A DNA stretch of 64,000 nt. Origin: Mesorhizobium sp. NZP2077. Its GTDB lineage: Bacteria > Pseudomonadota > Alphaproteobacteria > Rhizobiales > Rhizobiaceae. The stretch covers positions 992,001 through 1,056,000 of the forward strand of contig NZ_CP051293.1 in the NCBI RefSeq assembly GCF_013170805.1, in the 5' to 3' direction. The notes below the pieces were generated by a model. It was not told the origin of the DNA. It searched no databases and worked only from the letters and a program-made list of their open reading frames with translations. Position numbers and translations under genes: made by a program. Shown one piece after another: positions 1 to 8,449 of this stretch (position 1 is its first letter; each line of letters begins with the position of its first letter).

Positions 1-1460
1 AACCGGCCTTCACCCAGCCGATCATGTATCGCAACATCCGCACCCACAAGACGACGGTGCAGATCTATGGCGAGCGGCTGATCGCCGAAGGCCACATCAG
101 CCAGGCCGAGCTCGACCAGATGAAGGCCGACTGGCGCGCGCATCTGGAATCGGAGTGGGAAGTCGGCCAGCACTACAAGCCCAACAAGGCCGACTGGCTG
201 GACGGCGCCTGGTCGGGCCTGCGCACGGCCGACAACCAGGACGAACAAAGGCGCGGCAAGACCGCTGTGCCGGTCAAGACGCTGAAGGAAATCGGCAAGA
301 AGCTGACCGAGGTGCCGAAGGGTTTCGAGGCGCACAAGACGATCATCCGCTTCCTCGAAAACCGCCGCGAGGCGATCGATTCCGGCGAAGGCATCGACTG
401 GTCGACGGCCGAGGCGCTGGCTTTCGGCGCCATCCTGCTCGACGGCAATCCGATCCGCCTGTCGGGACAGGATTCCGAACGCGGCACCTTCTCGCAACGC
501 CATTCGGTGCTCTACGACCAGCGCGACGAGACCCGCTACATCCCGCTCAACAATCTGTCGGCGGCACAGGCCGGCTATGAAGTCATCAACTCGATGCTGT
601 CGGAAGAGGCGGTGCTGGGCTTCGAATATGGCTACAGCCTGGCCGAACCCAAGGCGCTGACCCTGTGGGAAGCGCAGTTCGGCGACTTCGCCAACGGCGC
701 CCAGGTGGTGTTCGACCAGTTCATTTCGTCTGGCGAACGCAAGTGGCTCAGAATGTCGGGCCTGGTCTGCCTGCTGCCGCACGGCTATGAAGGCCAGGGC
801 CCGGAACATTCCTCGGCCCGGCTGGAGCGCTTCCTGCAGCTTTGCGCCGAAGACAATATGCAAGTGGCCAACTGCACCACGCCGGCCAACTACTTCCACA
901 TATTGCGACGGCAGCTGAAGCGCGACTTCCGCAAGCCGCTGATCCTGATGACGCCGAAGTCGCTGCTGCGCCACAAGCGGGCGGTGTCGACGCTGCCGGA
1001 AATCTCGGGCGAAAGCTCGTTCCACCGGTTGCTGTGGGATGACGCCCAACTGCTCTCCGGCCAAGCGATCAAGCTGGTCAAGGATTCGAAGATCCGCCGC
1101 GTCGTACTGTGCTCGGGCAAGGTCTATTATGACCTGTACGAGGAGCGCGAGAAGCGCGGCATCAACGACATCTATCTGCTGCGCGTCGAACAGCTCTATC
1201 CGTTCCCGGCCAAGGCGCTGATCACCGAACTGTCGCGTTTCCGCAACGCCGAGATGGTGTGGTGCCAGGAGGAGCCCAAGAATATGGGCGCCTGGTCGTT
1301 CATCGACCCATATCTGGAATGGGTGCTGGCGCATATCGATGCCAAGCATCAGCGGGTGCGCTACACCGGCCGGCCGGCGGCCGCGTCGCCGGCGACCGGG
1401 TTGATGTCCAAGCACCTTGCCCAGCTCGCCGCCTTGCTCGAAGACGCGCTCGGCGAATAA
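1..1460 (+). CDS. sucA: 2-oxoglutarate dehydrogenase E1 component, C-terminal half (5' end outside window)
   Basis: Thiamine-diphosphate decarboxylase/dehydrogenase subunit (E1o) of the 2-oxoglutarate dehydrogenase complex of the TCA cycle. The frame is open from base 3, reading PAFTQPIMYRNIRTHKT, so the gene begins upstream; about 485 of the usual roughly 1000 residues are present. Visible are the end of the central E1 region, the transketolase-like pyrimidine-binding domain with HGYEGQGPEHSSARLERFL, and the C-terminal domain with QEEPKNMGAW, all hallmarks of SucA. It lies 30 bp before sucB in the same operon. The internal ATG at 24 is not the true start. No oddities are visible. Confidence 0.97.
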   Translation, partial: PAFTQPIMYRNIRTHKTTVQIYGERLIAEGHISQAELDQMKADWRAHLESEWEVGQHYKPNKADWLDGAWSGLRTADNQDEQRRGKTAVPVKTLKEIGKKLTEVPKGFEAHKTIIRFLENRREAIDSGEGIDWSTAEALAFGAILLDGNPIRLSGQDSERGTFSQRHSVLYDQRDETRYIPLNNLSAAQAGYEVINSMLSEEAVLGFEYGYSLAEPKALTLWEAQFGDFANGAQVVFDQFISSGERKWLRMSGLVCLLPHGYEGQGPEHSSARLERFLQLCAEDNMQVANCTTPANYFHILRRQLKRDFRKPLILMTPKSLLRHKRAVSTLPEISGESSFHRLLWDDAQLLSGQAIKLVKDSKIRRVVLCSGKVYYDLYEEREKRGINDIYLLRVEQLYPFPAKALITELSRFRNAEMVWCQEEPKNMGAWSFIDPYLEWVLAHIDAKHQRVRYTGRPAAASPATGLMSKHLAQLAALLEDALGE

Positions 1461-1490
1461 CAGAACCCGACAAGAAAACGGACAGGCACA

Positions 1491-2768
1491 ATGGCTACCG
1501 AAATCCGCGTTCCCACTCTCGGCGAATCCGTCAGCGAGGCGACCATCGGCAAATGGTTCAAGAAGGTCGGCGATGCCATTGCCGTCGACGAGCCCTTGGT
1601 TGAACTCGAAACCGACAAGGTTACGGTGGAGGTGCCCGCTGCGGCCGCCGGCACGCTGGGCGAAATCGTTGCCAAGGAAGGCGAGACGGTCGCTGTCGGT
1701 GCTTTGCTGGGCTCGATTTCGGCAGGTGGCGCCGCTGCCCCAGCGACCAAGCCGCAGGCGGTGTCGCAGGCCTCCTCGCCGGATGCGGCGACGACCACCA
1801 AGCAGGCTGCGGCCGAGACCGCCAAGATCGCCGGCGATGCCGGCGCGGTCGAGCCGCGCAGCATGCCGCCGGCGCCGGCGGCGGCAAAACTGCTGGCCGA
1901 GAACAATCTCGCGGTCGACCAGCTTTCGGGTTCCGGCAAGCGCGGCCAGGTGCTGAAGGGCGACGTCCTCGACGCCATCTCCAAGGGCGCGCCATCGCAA
2001 CCGGCCGAGACGCCGAAGGCTGCTCCTGCGCCGATTGCTGTGCGTGCGCCATCCTCGGGTGACGACGCCTCGCGCGAAGAGCGCGTGCGCATGACCAAGC
2101 TGCGCCAGACCATTGCGCGCCGGCTCAAGGAAGCGCAGTCGACCGCCGCCATGCTGACCACCTTCAACGAGGTCGACATGTCGGCGGTGATGGCGCTCAG
2201 GACCAAATACAAGGACGTGTTCGAGAAGAAGCACGGCGTGAAGCTCGGCTTCATGGGCTTCTTCACCAAGGCCGTCACCCACGCGCTGAAGGAAATCCCG
2301 GCGGTCAATGCCGAGATCGACGGCACCGACATCATCTACAAGAACTTTGCCCATGTCGGCGTCGCCGTCGGCACCGAGAAGGGCCTCGTCGTGCCGGTCG
2401 TGCGCGATGCCGACCAGATGTCCATCGCCGAGATCGAGAAGGAGATCGGCCGGCTGGGCATTGCCGCGCGTGACGGCAAGCTGTCGGTCGCCGACATGCA
2501 GGGCGGCACGTTCACGATTTCCAATGGCGGCGTCTATGGCTCGCTGATGTCGACGCCAATCCTCAATGCGCCGCAATCGGGCATCCTGGGCATGCACAAG
2601 ATCCAGGACCGGCCTGTCGTGGCCGGCGGCCAGATCGTCATCCGGCCGATGATGTATCTGGCGCTCAGCTACGATCACCGCATCGTCGACGGCAAGGAAG
2701 CGGTGACCTTCCTGGTGCGCGTCAAGGAGAGCTTGGAGGATCCGGAACGGCTGGTGCTCGATCTCTAG
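1491..2768 (+). CDS. sucB: Dihydrolipoamide succinyltransferase, E2 of 2-oxoglutarate dehydrogenase
   Basis: Transfers the succinyl group from E1-bound intermediate to CoA and forms the core of the complex. Domains in order: one lipoyl domain (residues about 2-77, lipoyl lysine in [11 protein letters not shown]), an Ala/Pro linker, a peripheral-subunit-binding domain (about 118-155, binds E3), and the acetyltransferase catalytic domain (about 195-425) with the catalytic motif HRIVDG (His396, Asp400). At 425 residues it has normal length. It follows sucA by 30 bp and is the second gene of the suc operon; its E3 partner is encoded at 4656. Confidence 0.97.
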   Translation: MATEIRVPTLGESVSEATIGKWFKKVGDAIAVDEPLVELETDKVTVEVPAAAAGTLGEIVAKEGETVAVGALLGSISAGGAAAPATKPQAVSQASSPDAATTTKQAAAETAKIAGDAGAVEPRSMPPAPAAAKLLAENNLAVDQLSGSGKRGQVLKGDVLDAISKGAPSQPAETPKAAPAPIAVRAPSSGDDASREERVRMTKLRQTIARRLKEAQSTAAMLTTFNEVDMSAVMALRTKYKDVFEKKHGVKLGFMGFFTKAVTHALKEIPAVNAEIDGTDIIYKNFAHVGVAVGTEKGLVVPVVRDADQMSIAEIEKEIGRLGIAARDGKLSVADMQGGTFTISNGGVYGSLMSTPILNAPQSGILGMHKIQDRPVVAGGQIVIRPMMYLALSYDHRIVDGKEAVTFLVRVKESLEDPERLVLDL

Positions 2769-2779
2769 GGGTTGGCTCG

Positions 2780-3361
2780 GTGGCTGAGTCTGTCGAGCCA
2801 ATCGACCTGTTCGAGCTTGTAATGACAGGCCGGGCAGGGCCGATCGAACTCGGTAAAAGCAGCCGCGAAGCGGTTCGAGCCTTGATCGACCCGGAGGATA
2901 TGCGGGCGGACAATCATTATCGCTACGGAGACAGCGATTCGGCGTGGTGCATCTATGGCGCGAATTGCGAGTTCTTCTTCAGCCCCGATTTTCGCTTGCG
3001 GTCGATTAGCATCGAACCTGTCTTTGGAAGATTGCAATCGGGTGGAATGACGCCCACCTGGTACGGTGATCTGGACGTCGATGTGGGGGAGCATCCGATT
3101 ACTTTTGCGGGCAGAAAGCCGATAGAGGTACATACCTTGCCCAAGGCTCTGCGGTTCCTGAACGAAAGCGAATTCAAGTGGACAATCGGCGGTGGTCGAG
3201 AGCGCGACGTTTATATTGAACTGGCGGAGAGTTCCCGCATCTTAACCCTCAAATACGAGGTGAACACCGTTCCGGTCGACAGGGATAAAAACGTTGCGTT
3301 CGAGATAGACTATTTTCTCTCGACCGTCTTCATCCTCGATCAAGCTGTTCAAGGCGGATAG
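2780..3361 (+). CDS. Hypothetical protein, 193 aa, immunity-protein-like
   Basis: Function not recognised. It has a GTG start 11 bp after sucB and ends 2 bp before the next gene. The protein is soluble, acidic and without a signal peptide. The N-terminal half (about 20-90) follows a pattern seen in small orphan immunity-like proteins: a segment IELGKSSREAVRALI, then an aromatic CEFFFSPDFRLRSISIEP strand pair. Codon use is looser and more AT-rich (atttatattgaa, aaatacgag) than in sucB or lpdA, which suggests recent acquisition. The immunity idea is inference from sequence style only, since no toxin gene is adjacent. Confidence 0.7.
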   Translation: MAESVEPIDLFELVMTGRAGPIELGKSSREAVRALIDPEDMRADNHYRYGDSDSAWCIYGANCEFFFSPDFRLRSISIEPVFGRLQSGGMTPTWYGDLDVDVGEHPITFAGRKPIEVHTLPKALRFLNESEFKWTIGGGRERDVYIELAESSRILTLKYEVNTVPVDRDKNVAFEIDYFLSTVFILDQAVQGG

Positions 3362-3363
3362 CG

Positions 3364-3879
3364 GTGACCATCCGTTCTTTCTTGTCCGCAAGCCTGTCGA
3401 CCGCATCGATAGCGGTCGGGGTAGCGATGATCCCAGTCATCGCCCATGCCGCCTGCCCGATCGAACTCGCCGTCTATGGCGACGCACAAAGCGGCAGTGA
3501 GATCGATTTTACGCCGACCGGGACCTCGGCTGTTGTCACCAACAGCTTCCGCATGATCCTCGACAACAACGTGGTGCTGAACGGCATTGTGATGTGGAGC
3601 TCGGGTGAAGCCCGGCCGAACGGCTCCTTGATGTATAAATGCCCTGAGGGCGACGTCACTGGCGGCGAGCTTGCCGCCTGCACGCTGTGGAACGGTGTGA
3701 TCTATACGTCGGATGACAATGGCGCGATCGGGCTGTTGCCGGCGCAAGGCGTCGATGCGCCGAAGACACTGATCCTTCCCGACCTCGGGCCGTCATTGCG
3801 GCATTCGCTGGCCTTTGGCGGCACTGGATTTTCGAAAGTGCCGGCGGATGTGTTTACGCTGAAGGGATGCCAGGAATGA
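3364..3879 (+). CDS. Hypothetical secreted protein, 171 aa
   Basis: GTG start 2 bp after the previous stop. Residues 1-29 form a Sec signal peptide (basic MTIR, hydrophobic core, cleavage likely after AHA). The mature part holds four cysteines (ACPIE, YKCPEG, AACTLW, KGCQE at the C-terminus), consistent with two disulfides in the periplasm. No family is recognised. The last 13 bp overlap the start of the SDR gene at 3867, so it is probably co-transcribed with suc genes. There is no evidence that it takes part in the dehydrogenase complex. Confidence 0.72.
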   Translation: MTIRSFLSASLSTASIAVGVAMIPVIAHAACPIELAVYGDAQSGSEIDFTPTGTSAVVTNSFRMILDNNVVLNGIVMWSSGEARPNGSLMYKCPEGDVTGGELAACTLWNGVIYTSDDNGAIGLLPAQGVDAPKTLILPDLGPSLRHSLAFGGTGFSKVPADVFTLKGCQE

Positions 3880-4631
3880 ACGAGGCGCAAAGAGTGCTGC
3901 TGGTCACCGGCGGCAGCCGCGGCATCGGCGCCGCCGTCTGCCGGCTCGGGGCGAAGGCTGGTTATCGGCTGGCAATCAACTATGCCTCGAACCAGGCTGC
4001 CGCCGACGCGCTGGTCGGCGGCATCAAGGCCGCTGGCGGGGATGCGTTTGCGGTCAAGGGCGATGTCGGCAGCGAGGCCGATATCCTGGCCATCTTCGAC
4101 GCGGTGGATCGCACCTGGGGCCGGCTCGACGCTTTCGTCAACAATGCCGGCATCGTCGACGCCAAGGCGCGCGTCGACGAGATGAGCGCGGCGCGGCTCG
4201 AACGCATGATGCGCATCAATGTCGTCGGTTCCATCCTGTGCGCCCGCGAGGCGGTCAAGCGCATGTCGACGCGCCATGGTGGCAAGGGCGGAGCGATCGT
4301 CAACATCTCGTCGGCCGCGGCAGTGCTGGGTGCGCCGGACAATTATGTCGACTATGCCGCCTCCAAGGGCGCCATCGACACGTTCACCATCGGGCTTGCC
4401 CGCGAGGTGGCAACGGAAGGCATTCGCGTCAACGCGGTGCGGCCGGGCATCATCGACACCGACATCCACGCCTCCGGCGGACAGCCGGACCGGGTGGCGC
4501 TGCTCCAGGACACGCTGCCGATGAAAAGAGCCGGCACCGCGGATGAAGTCGCCGGCGCGGTCCTCTATCTTCTATCCGACGCCGCGTCCTACACGACGGG
4601 CGCGATCCTGAATGTCAGCGGCGGCCGCTGA
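3867..4631 (+). CDS. SDR-family NAD(P)-dependent oxidoreductase
   Basis: Classical short-chain dehydrogenase/reductase of 254 residues. Seen: cofactor loop TGGSRGIG (residues 14-21), NNAGIVD in the middle, catalytic Ser in NISSAAAV, and the Tyr-x3-Lys pair in VDYAASKGA; the C-terminal RPGIIDTDIH region is also typical. The substrate cannot be read from sequence. The start overlaps the preceding gene; a second ATG at 3876 would give MNEAQ and is an equal candidate. It sits between sucB and lpdA and is followed 24 bp later by lpdA, so it is likely transcribed with them. Confidence 0.92.
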   Translation: MPGMNEAQRVLLVTGGSRGIGAAVCRLGAKAGYRLAINYASNQAAADALVGGIKAAGGDAFAVKGDVGSEADILAIFDAVDRTWGRLDAFVNNAGIVDAKARVDEMSAARLERMMRINVVGSILCAREAVKRMSTRHGGKGGAIVNISSAAAVLGAPDNYVDYAASKGAIDTFTIGLAREVATEGIRVNAVRPGIIDTDIHASGGQPDRVALLQDTLPMKRAGTADEVAGAVLYLLSDAASYTTGAILNVSGGR

Positions 4632-4655
4632 ACCCCAATCGAGAAGGACAGTATC

Positions 4656-6062
4656 ATGGCTTATAACGTCGTTATCATCGGATCGGGACCCGGCGGCTAT
4701 GTCTGCGCCATCAAGGCGGCACAGCTTGGGCTGAAGGTGGCGGTGGTCGAGAAGAACGCCACCTTCGGCGGCACCTGCCTCAACATCGGCTGCATTCCGT
4801 CCAAGGCGCTGCTTTATGCCTCTGAGATGTTCGCTGAGGCCGGCCATTCCTTCGACACGCTCGGCGTCGAGATCGCGGCACCCAAGCTCAACCTCAAGAA
4901 GATGATGGCGCACAAGGATGCGACGGTGTCGTCCAACGTCAACGGCGTCGCCTTCCTGTTCAAGAAGAACAAGATCGACAGTTTTCGTGGCACCGGCAAG
5001 GTGCTTGCGGCCGGCAAGGTGTCGGTGACGGGCGAAGACGGCAAGGTCGAGGAGATCGAGACCAAGAACATCGTCATCGCCACCGGTTCCGATGTCGCCG
5101 GCATTCCCGGCGTCAAGGTCGATATCGACGAGAAGGTGATTGTTTCTTCGACCGGCGCGCTGTCGCTGGACAAGGTTCCCGGCCATCTGGTGGTGGTCGG
5201 CGGCGGCGTCATCGGGCTCGAGCTCGGCTCGGTCTGGGCGCGGCTCGGCGCCAAGGTCACCGTCGTCGAGTTCCTCGACACCATCCTCGGCGGCATGGAC
5301 GGCGAGGTCTCAAAACAGTTCCAGCGGCTGCTCTCCAAGCAGGGCTTCGAGTTCAAGCTCGGCGCCAAGGTGACCGGCGTCGCCAAGACCAAGAAGGGCG
5401 CCAGCGTCACCTTCGAGCCGGTGAAGGGTGGTGCGGCTGAAACCATCGCTGCCGATGTCGTGCTGATCGCCACCGGCCGCCGCGCCTATTCCGACACGCT
5501 CGGGTTGAAGGAAGCAGGCGTCGAGGTCGACGAGCGCGGCCGGGTCAAGACTGACGCTCATCTCAGGACCAATTTGCCTGGCATCTATGCCATCGGCGAC
5601 GTCATCGCCGGACCGATGCTGGCGCACAAGGCCGAGGACGAGGGCGTGGCGGTCGCCGAAACCATCGCCGGCCAGGCCGGCCATGTGAATTACGATGTCA
5701 TTCCGAGCGTCGTCTACACCAGCCCCGAAATAGCCTCCGTCGGCAAGACCGAGGAAGAGCTGAAGAAGGCCGGCATCGACTACAAGGTCGGCAAATTCCC
5801 GTTCAGCGCCAATGGCCGGGCACGCGCCATGCTGCACACGGACGGTTTCGTGAAGATCCTCGCCGACAAGCAAACCGACCGCGTGCTCGGCGTGCACATC
5901 GTCGGCTTCGGCGCCGGCGAGATGATCCATGAGTCGGCGGTGCTGATGGAGTTCGGCGGCTCGTCCGAAGACCTCGCCCGCACCACCCACGCGCATCCGA
6001 CGATGTCGGAGGCGGTGAAGGAAGCGGCGCTGGCCACATTCTTCAAGCCGATCCACATCTAA
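4656..6062 (+). CDS. lpdA: Dihydrolipoyl dehydrogenase (E3)
   Basis: FAD flavoprotein that reoxidises dihydrolipoamide of 2-oxoacid dehydrogenase complexes using NAD+. It has 468 residues, normal length. Seen: FAD dinucleotide motif GSGPGG near residue 9, redox-active disulfide [13 protein letters not shown] (Cys41, Cys46), NAD motif [22 protein letters not shown], second FAD motif YAIGDV, and the catalytic His-Glu pair in [10 protein letters not shown] (His447, Glu452). A GAAGGA ribosome site precedes the ATG. As the last gene of the suc run it most likely serves SucAB. Confidence 0.97.
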   Translation: MAYNVVIIGSGPGGYVCAIKAAQLGLKVAVVEKNATFGGTCLNIGCIPSKALLYASEMFAEAGHSFDTLGVEIAAPKLNLKKMMAHKDATVSSNVNGVAFLFKKNKIDSFRGTGKVLAAGKVSVTGEDGKVEEIETKNIVIATGSDVAGIPGVKVDIDEKVIVSSTGALSLDKVPGHLVVVGGGVIGLELGSVWARLGAKVTVVEFLDTILGGMDGEVSKQFQRLLSKQGFEFKLGAKVTGVAKTKKGASVTFEPVKGGAAETIAADVVLIATGRRAYSDTLGLKEAGVEVDERGRVKTDAHLRTNLPGIYAIGDVIAGPMLAHKAEDEGVAVAETIAGQAGHVNYDVIPSVVYTSPEIASVGKTEEELKKAGIDYKVGKFPFSANGRARAMLHTDGFVKILADKQTDRVLGVHIVGFGAGEMIHESAVLMEFGGSSEDLARTTHAHPTMSEAVKEAALATFFKPIHI

Positions 6063-6082
6063 AGGCCCATTATAAACTCTAC

Positions 6083-6175
6083 TCCGGAGGCCATCTGGCG
6101 CGACTTTCTGCGCTTCCGGTGCTCTCGGACTTGAATGTCCGCTCCGCTCCGGTTCTCGAAAGCCACGCCAGCTGA
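6083..6175. repeat. Dispersed intergenic repeat, family C, copy 1
   Basis: Non-coding stretch after lpdA with the block GCGCTTCCGGTGCTC, then a TGAATGTCCGCTCCGCTCC segment and a TTCTCGAAAGCC tail. Related sequence occurs at 29067-29185 and 37866-38052, always just downstream of a gene. Arms can fold into hairpins. The resemblance to other copies is patchy. Confidence 0.55.
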
Positions 6176-6220
6176 CTCACCGGAGCGAGTTTCTAAAGGG
6201 CCTTTCGGGCGCCATCGCCC

Positions 6221-6252
6221 CAAACAAAACGGCCCGCCTTTCAGCGGGCCGT
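6221..6252 (-). terminator. Rho-independent terminator of the Pro/Ala-repeat gene
   Basis: Perfect 9-bp inverted repeat ACGGCCCGC (6229-6237) and GCGGGCCGT (6244-6252) with a 6-nt loop. Read on the minus strand it is followed by TTTTGTTTG, a good U-tract, 22 bp beyond the stop codon at 6274. Confidence 0.85.
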
Positions 6253-6273
6253 TCGTATTCGATGTCGCGCCGA

Positions 6274-6579
6274 TCAGTTGGCAGGAGCCGGTGCTGGCGC
6301 GGGAGCCGGAGCAGGCGCAGGTGCCGGAGCAGGCGCGGGAGCCGGAGCGGGCGCAGGCGCGGGTGCCGGAGCGGGCGCAGGTGTGGCTGGCTTCATCGGT
6401 TCTGCCGGCGCGGGCGCCGGAGCCGGTGTGCTGGCCGCTGGCGGCTCGGCGGGTGCCGGATGTTCGCCGCTTCTGCCGAAAACGTAATACGCGACAATCG
6501 CCAGGATAACGACGACCAGCGCAATCAGCCAGGGGCTGCCGCCACCGCCGCTTGGCCTGTCGTTTGATGGATTTGCCAT
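6274..6579 (-). CDS. Membrane-anchored protein with C-terminal Pro-Ala repeat
   Basis: Start chosen at 6579 (MANPSNDRP) because GGAGGG lies 6 bp upstream; the longer reading from 6609 has no such site. The protein has 101 residues: a short polar N-terminus, one membrane segment (about 14-36, SPWLIALVVVILAIVAYYVF), a linker rich in Pro, Ala and Glu, and an almost pure (Pro-Ala)n tail to the end. It probably sits in the inner membrane with the stiff tail in the periplasm. No function is assigned. The tail is encoded by 6-bp GC repeats prone to length change. Confidence 0.75.
   Translation of the reverse strand: MANPSNDRPSGGGGSPWLIALVVVILAIVAYYVFGRSGEHPAPAEPPAASTPAPAPAPAEPMKPATPAPAPAPAPAPAPAPAPAPAPAPAPAPAPAPAPAN
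6282..6383. repeat. GC-rich hexanucleotide-type repeat coding Pro-Ala
   Basis: About 100 bp built from variants of GCCGGAGCAGGC and GCCGGAGCGGGC on the plus strand, encoding alternating Pro and Ala on the minus strand. The period is 6 bp, so length changes would keep the frame. Confidence 0.8.
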
Positions 6580-6706
6580 AAAGTGCCCTCCGTGGATTAA
6601 AATGATCAATCAACAGCCATCAACGCGCAAGCGTTGAATGGGTTTCACGCTAGGGAAGGAAAACGCCGAAAACGCGGCGTTGGGCCTCCCACTGCCATCC
6701 GACTCA

Positions 6707-6772
6707 ATTGACGGCGGCGACAGTATAGCCGGCTTTACGGAAATCCTCGACCAGTCCCTCGCCGGACAGGCG
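6707..6772 (-). pseudogene. Remnant of a TraB/GumN protein C-terminus
   Basis: On the minus strand this stretch reads GEGLVEDFRKAGYTVAAVN followed by a TGA stop. It matches the end of the intact TraB/GumN gene at 7317 (GLVEDFRKAGYTV, 13 identical residues in a row). Upstream of these codons the similarity fades quickly and no start or conserved core is present. It is therefore a decayed duplicate tail and not a gene. The DUF2867 gene sits between the remnant and the intact copy. Confidence 0.75.
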
Positions 6773-6836
6773 TCGTTTCGCCACGCAGCAAGCCAAACCA
6801 ACCGATGCTATCGTTGGTTGTGAGGGAGTTGCCGGT

Positions 6837-7313
6837 ATGACGCCCACTGCACAGACTTTTCCCAATGCCGAAGGCCCACTTGCCGGCGCTCAGTTCGCCG
6901 ACCGATACGTTCTGACAACCGATGGTCTTGCCCTGACCGCCATTGGCGCCGCCGAACGTGTCCTGGGGCGGTCACCGCGATGGGTCGGCTGGCTTACGCA
7001 GCTGCGCAATCTCGCCGTGAGGCCATTTGGCCTGAAAGCGGGGGCGGAACCCGACGCGCCGCCGGAAAGCAGGATCGGCATCTTTCCGCTCATCAGCCAG
7101 GCACAAGGCAGAGCCGTCCTTGGCCTGGACGACCGGCATCTCGATTTCCGCATTCTGGTGGAGGTGAACGACCTCGGCGCGGGCCGGCAGGAGGTGGCTG
7201 TGTCGACGATCGTGAAGACGCACAATCTGTTTGGGCGGACGTATCTTGCCATCATCATGCCGTTTCACCGGATCATCGCTCCGGCAATGGTGGCTCAGGT
7301 GTTGATCAAATAG
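6837..7313 (+). CDS. DUF2867 family protein
   Basis: Protein of 158 residues resembling the DUF2867 family, whose function is unknown. Typical are the central RVLGRSPRWVGWLTQLRNL helix region, the FPLISQ/GLDDRHLDFRI beta segment and the closing MPFHRIIAPAMVAQVL motif. No signal peptide or membrane segment. GGGAG precedes the ATG by 8 bp. It converges with the TraB gene, the stops lying 4 bp apart around a small GGGG/CCCC hairpin at 7313-7326. Confidence 0.8.
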   Translation: MTPTAQTFPNAEGPLAGAQFADRYVLTTDGLALTAIGAAERVLGRSPRWVGWLTQLRNLAVRPFGLKAGAEPDAPPESRIGIFPLISQAQGRAVLGLDDRHLDFRILVEVNDLGAGRQEVAVSTIVKTHNLFGRTYLAIIMPFHRIIAPAMVAQVLIK

Positions 7314-7316
7314 GGG

Positions 7317-8387
7317 TTAAAGCCCCACTGCCGTGACAGTGTAGCCGGCCTTGCGGAAATCCTCGACCAGTCCCTGCGGACCGGGAAGGTGCAGGGCGCC
7401 GACCGCCATGAAGGCATTGCCCTTCGCCAGGATCGGCTCAGCATGATCGACCATCACCTTGTTGCGGCTGGTGATCATGGTTTCCTCGAAGGCCGCATAG
7501 CCGGCGGGATCGTTCTGCTCCTCGGGCATGGCGGCGCGGAACAGCGGCCAGAACATGCCGGTGTCGCCGCGCTGGTAGAGTATGATCATCGTCTCGTTGA
7601 TGTCGTTGACCTTGTCGCCCAGCTTCAACGTGTCGACCAGGCCCTTCATGTGAAAGGCGAGCGGCAGGGAGGCCATGGCGCGCAACTGGCTTTCGGCCGT
7701 TTCCAATCCTTCCACCGGCTTGCCGGCGGCCTTGGCACTTTCGGCCAGCTTGACGTCGAGCACCGGCGCGCCGCCCGACTGGCGGGCGAGTTCGCAAGCC
7801 GGCAGCGCCATCATCGCCGACAGCATCCACGGCTTCATCTTGGCGACCGTTGCCGGCGGAATGCCGCGCGCGTCGAGTGCTGCACTCATCGCCGCCGCTT
7901 CGTCCGGCGTCAGCAAGGACGACAGCGTCGTGGAGTCCGTGAACATCATCAGGTCCGGCTCTTTCAGCATCGCCGTCATCATCTTCTGCTTGTCGAGCAC
8001 ATCGGTGGTTTCGATGATGAGGGTGCCGGCGGCGTCAAAGGCCTTCTGTGCGTCCGGCGTCAGCGTGGTGACGCGGGGATCGGTCATGTGCATGGTGCCG
8101 AACAGGTAGGATGGCTGTTCGCCTGATTTTTCCAGCTTCCACAACAGGCCCTTGCCATTGAGCGTAGCAGCGGCCTCCGCCTCGATCTTGCTGTAGGTGG
8201 CGGGGTTGCTCTTCTGCAGGGCCGACAGCATGTCGGCGCCGCTGCAGGTCGGGACTTCCGCATGCGCCCTGCCGGCCGCGAACAAAAGGACGGCAAGGAA
8301 CGACAGGAAAAACAGCACGTTGAGGGCGACAAGCAGCTTCAGCGACAGGGAAGCTGCACGGTCGGCGATGGCGATGACACGTTTCAT
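7317..8387 (-). CDS. TraB/GumN family protein
   Basis: About 356 residues from the start chosen at 8387 (MKRVIAIADR); a longer reading to 8453 would run into xerC and has no better ribosome site. Residues 1-45 form a signal anchor (LLVALNVLFFLSFLAVLLFAAG). Then comes the TraB/PrgY/GumN domain with the conserved GTMHMTDPR box, an ETTD segment, the C-terminal box AVGALHLPGPQGLVEDF and GYTV end. The family is thought to be metalloprotease-like, but its substrates are mostly unknown. Likely periplasmic or membrane attached. A decayed copy of its tail lies at 6707. Confidence 0.88.
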   Translation of the reverse strand: MKRVIAIADRAASLSLKLLVALNVLFFLSFLAVLLFAAGRAHAEVPTCSGADMLSALQKSNPATYSKIEAEAAATLNGKGLLWKLEKSGEQPSYLFGTMHMTDPRVTTLTPDAQKAFDAAGTLIIETTDVLDKQKMMTAMLKEPDLMMFTDSTTLSSLLTPDEAAAMSAALDARGIPPATVAKMKPWMLSAMMALPACELARQSGGAPVLDVKLAESAKAAGKPVEGLETAESQLRAMASLPLAFHMKGLVDTLKLGDKVNDINETMIILYQRGDTGMFWPLFRAAMPEEQNDPAGYAAFEETMITSRNKVMVDHAEPILAKGNAFMAVGALHLPGPQGLVEDFRKAGYTVTAVGL

Positions 8388-8449
8388 GATCCTATTCCTA
8401 GGACCGAAAAGCGGCAAAACGGTTAATTGGTACCGCGAAATTGAAGGCT

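Noticed and set aside
7313..7326. Terminator between DUF2867 and TraB genes
   Set aside because: The GGGG/CCCC hairpin has only a 4-bp stem and no T-tract in either direction.
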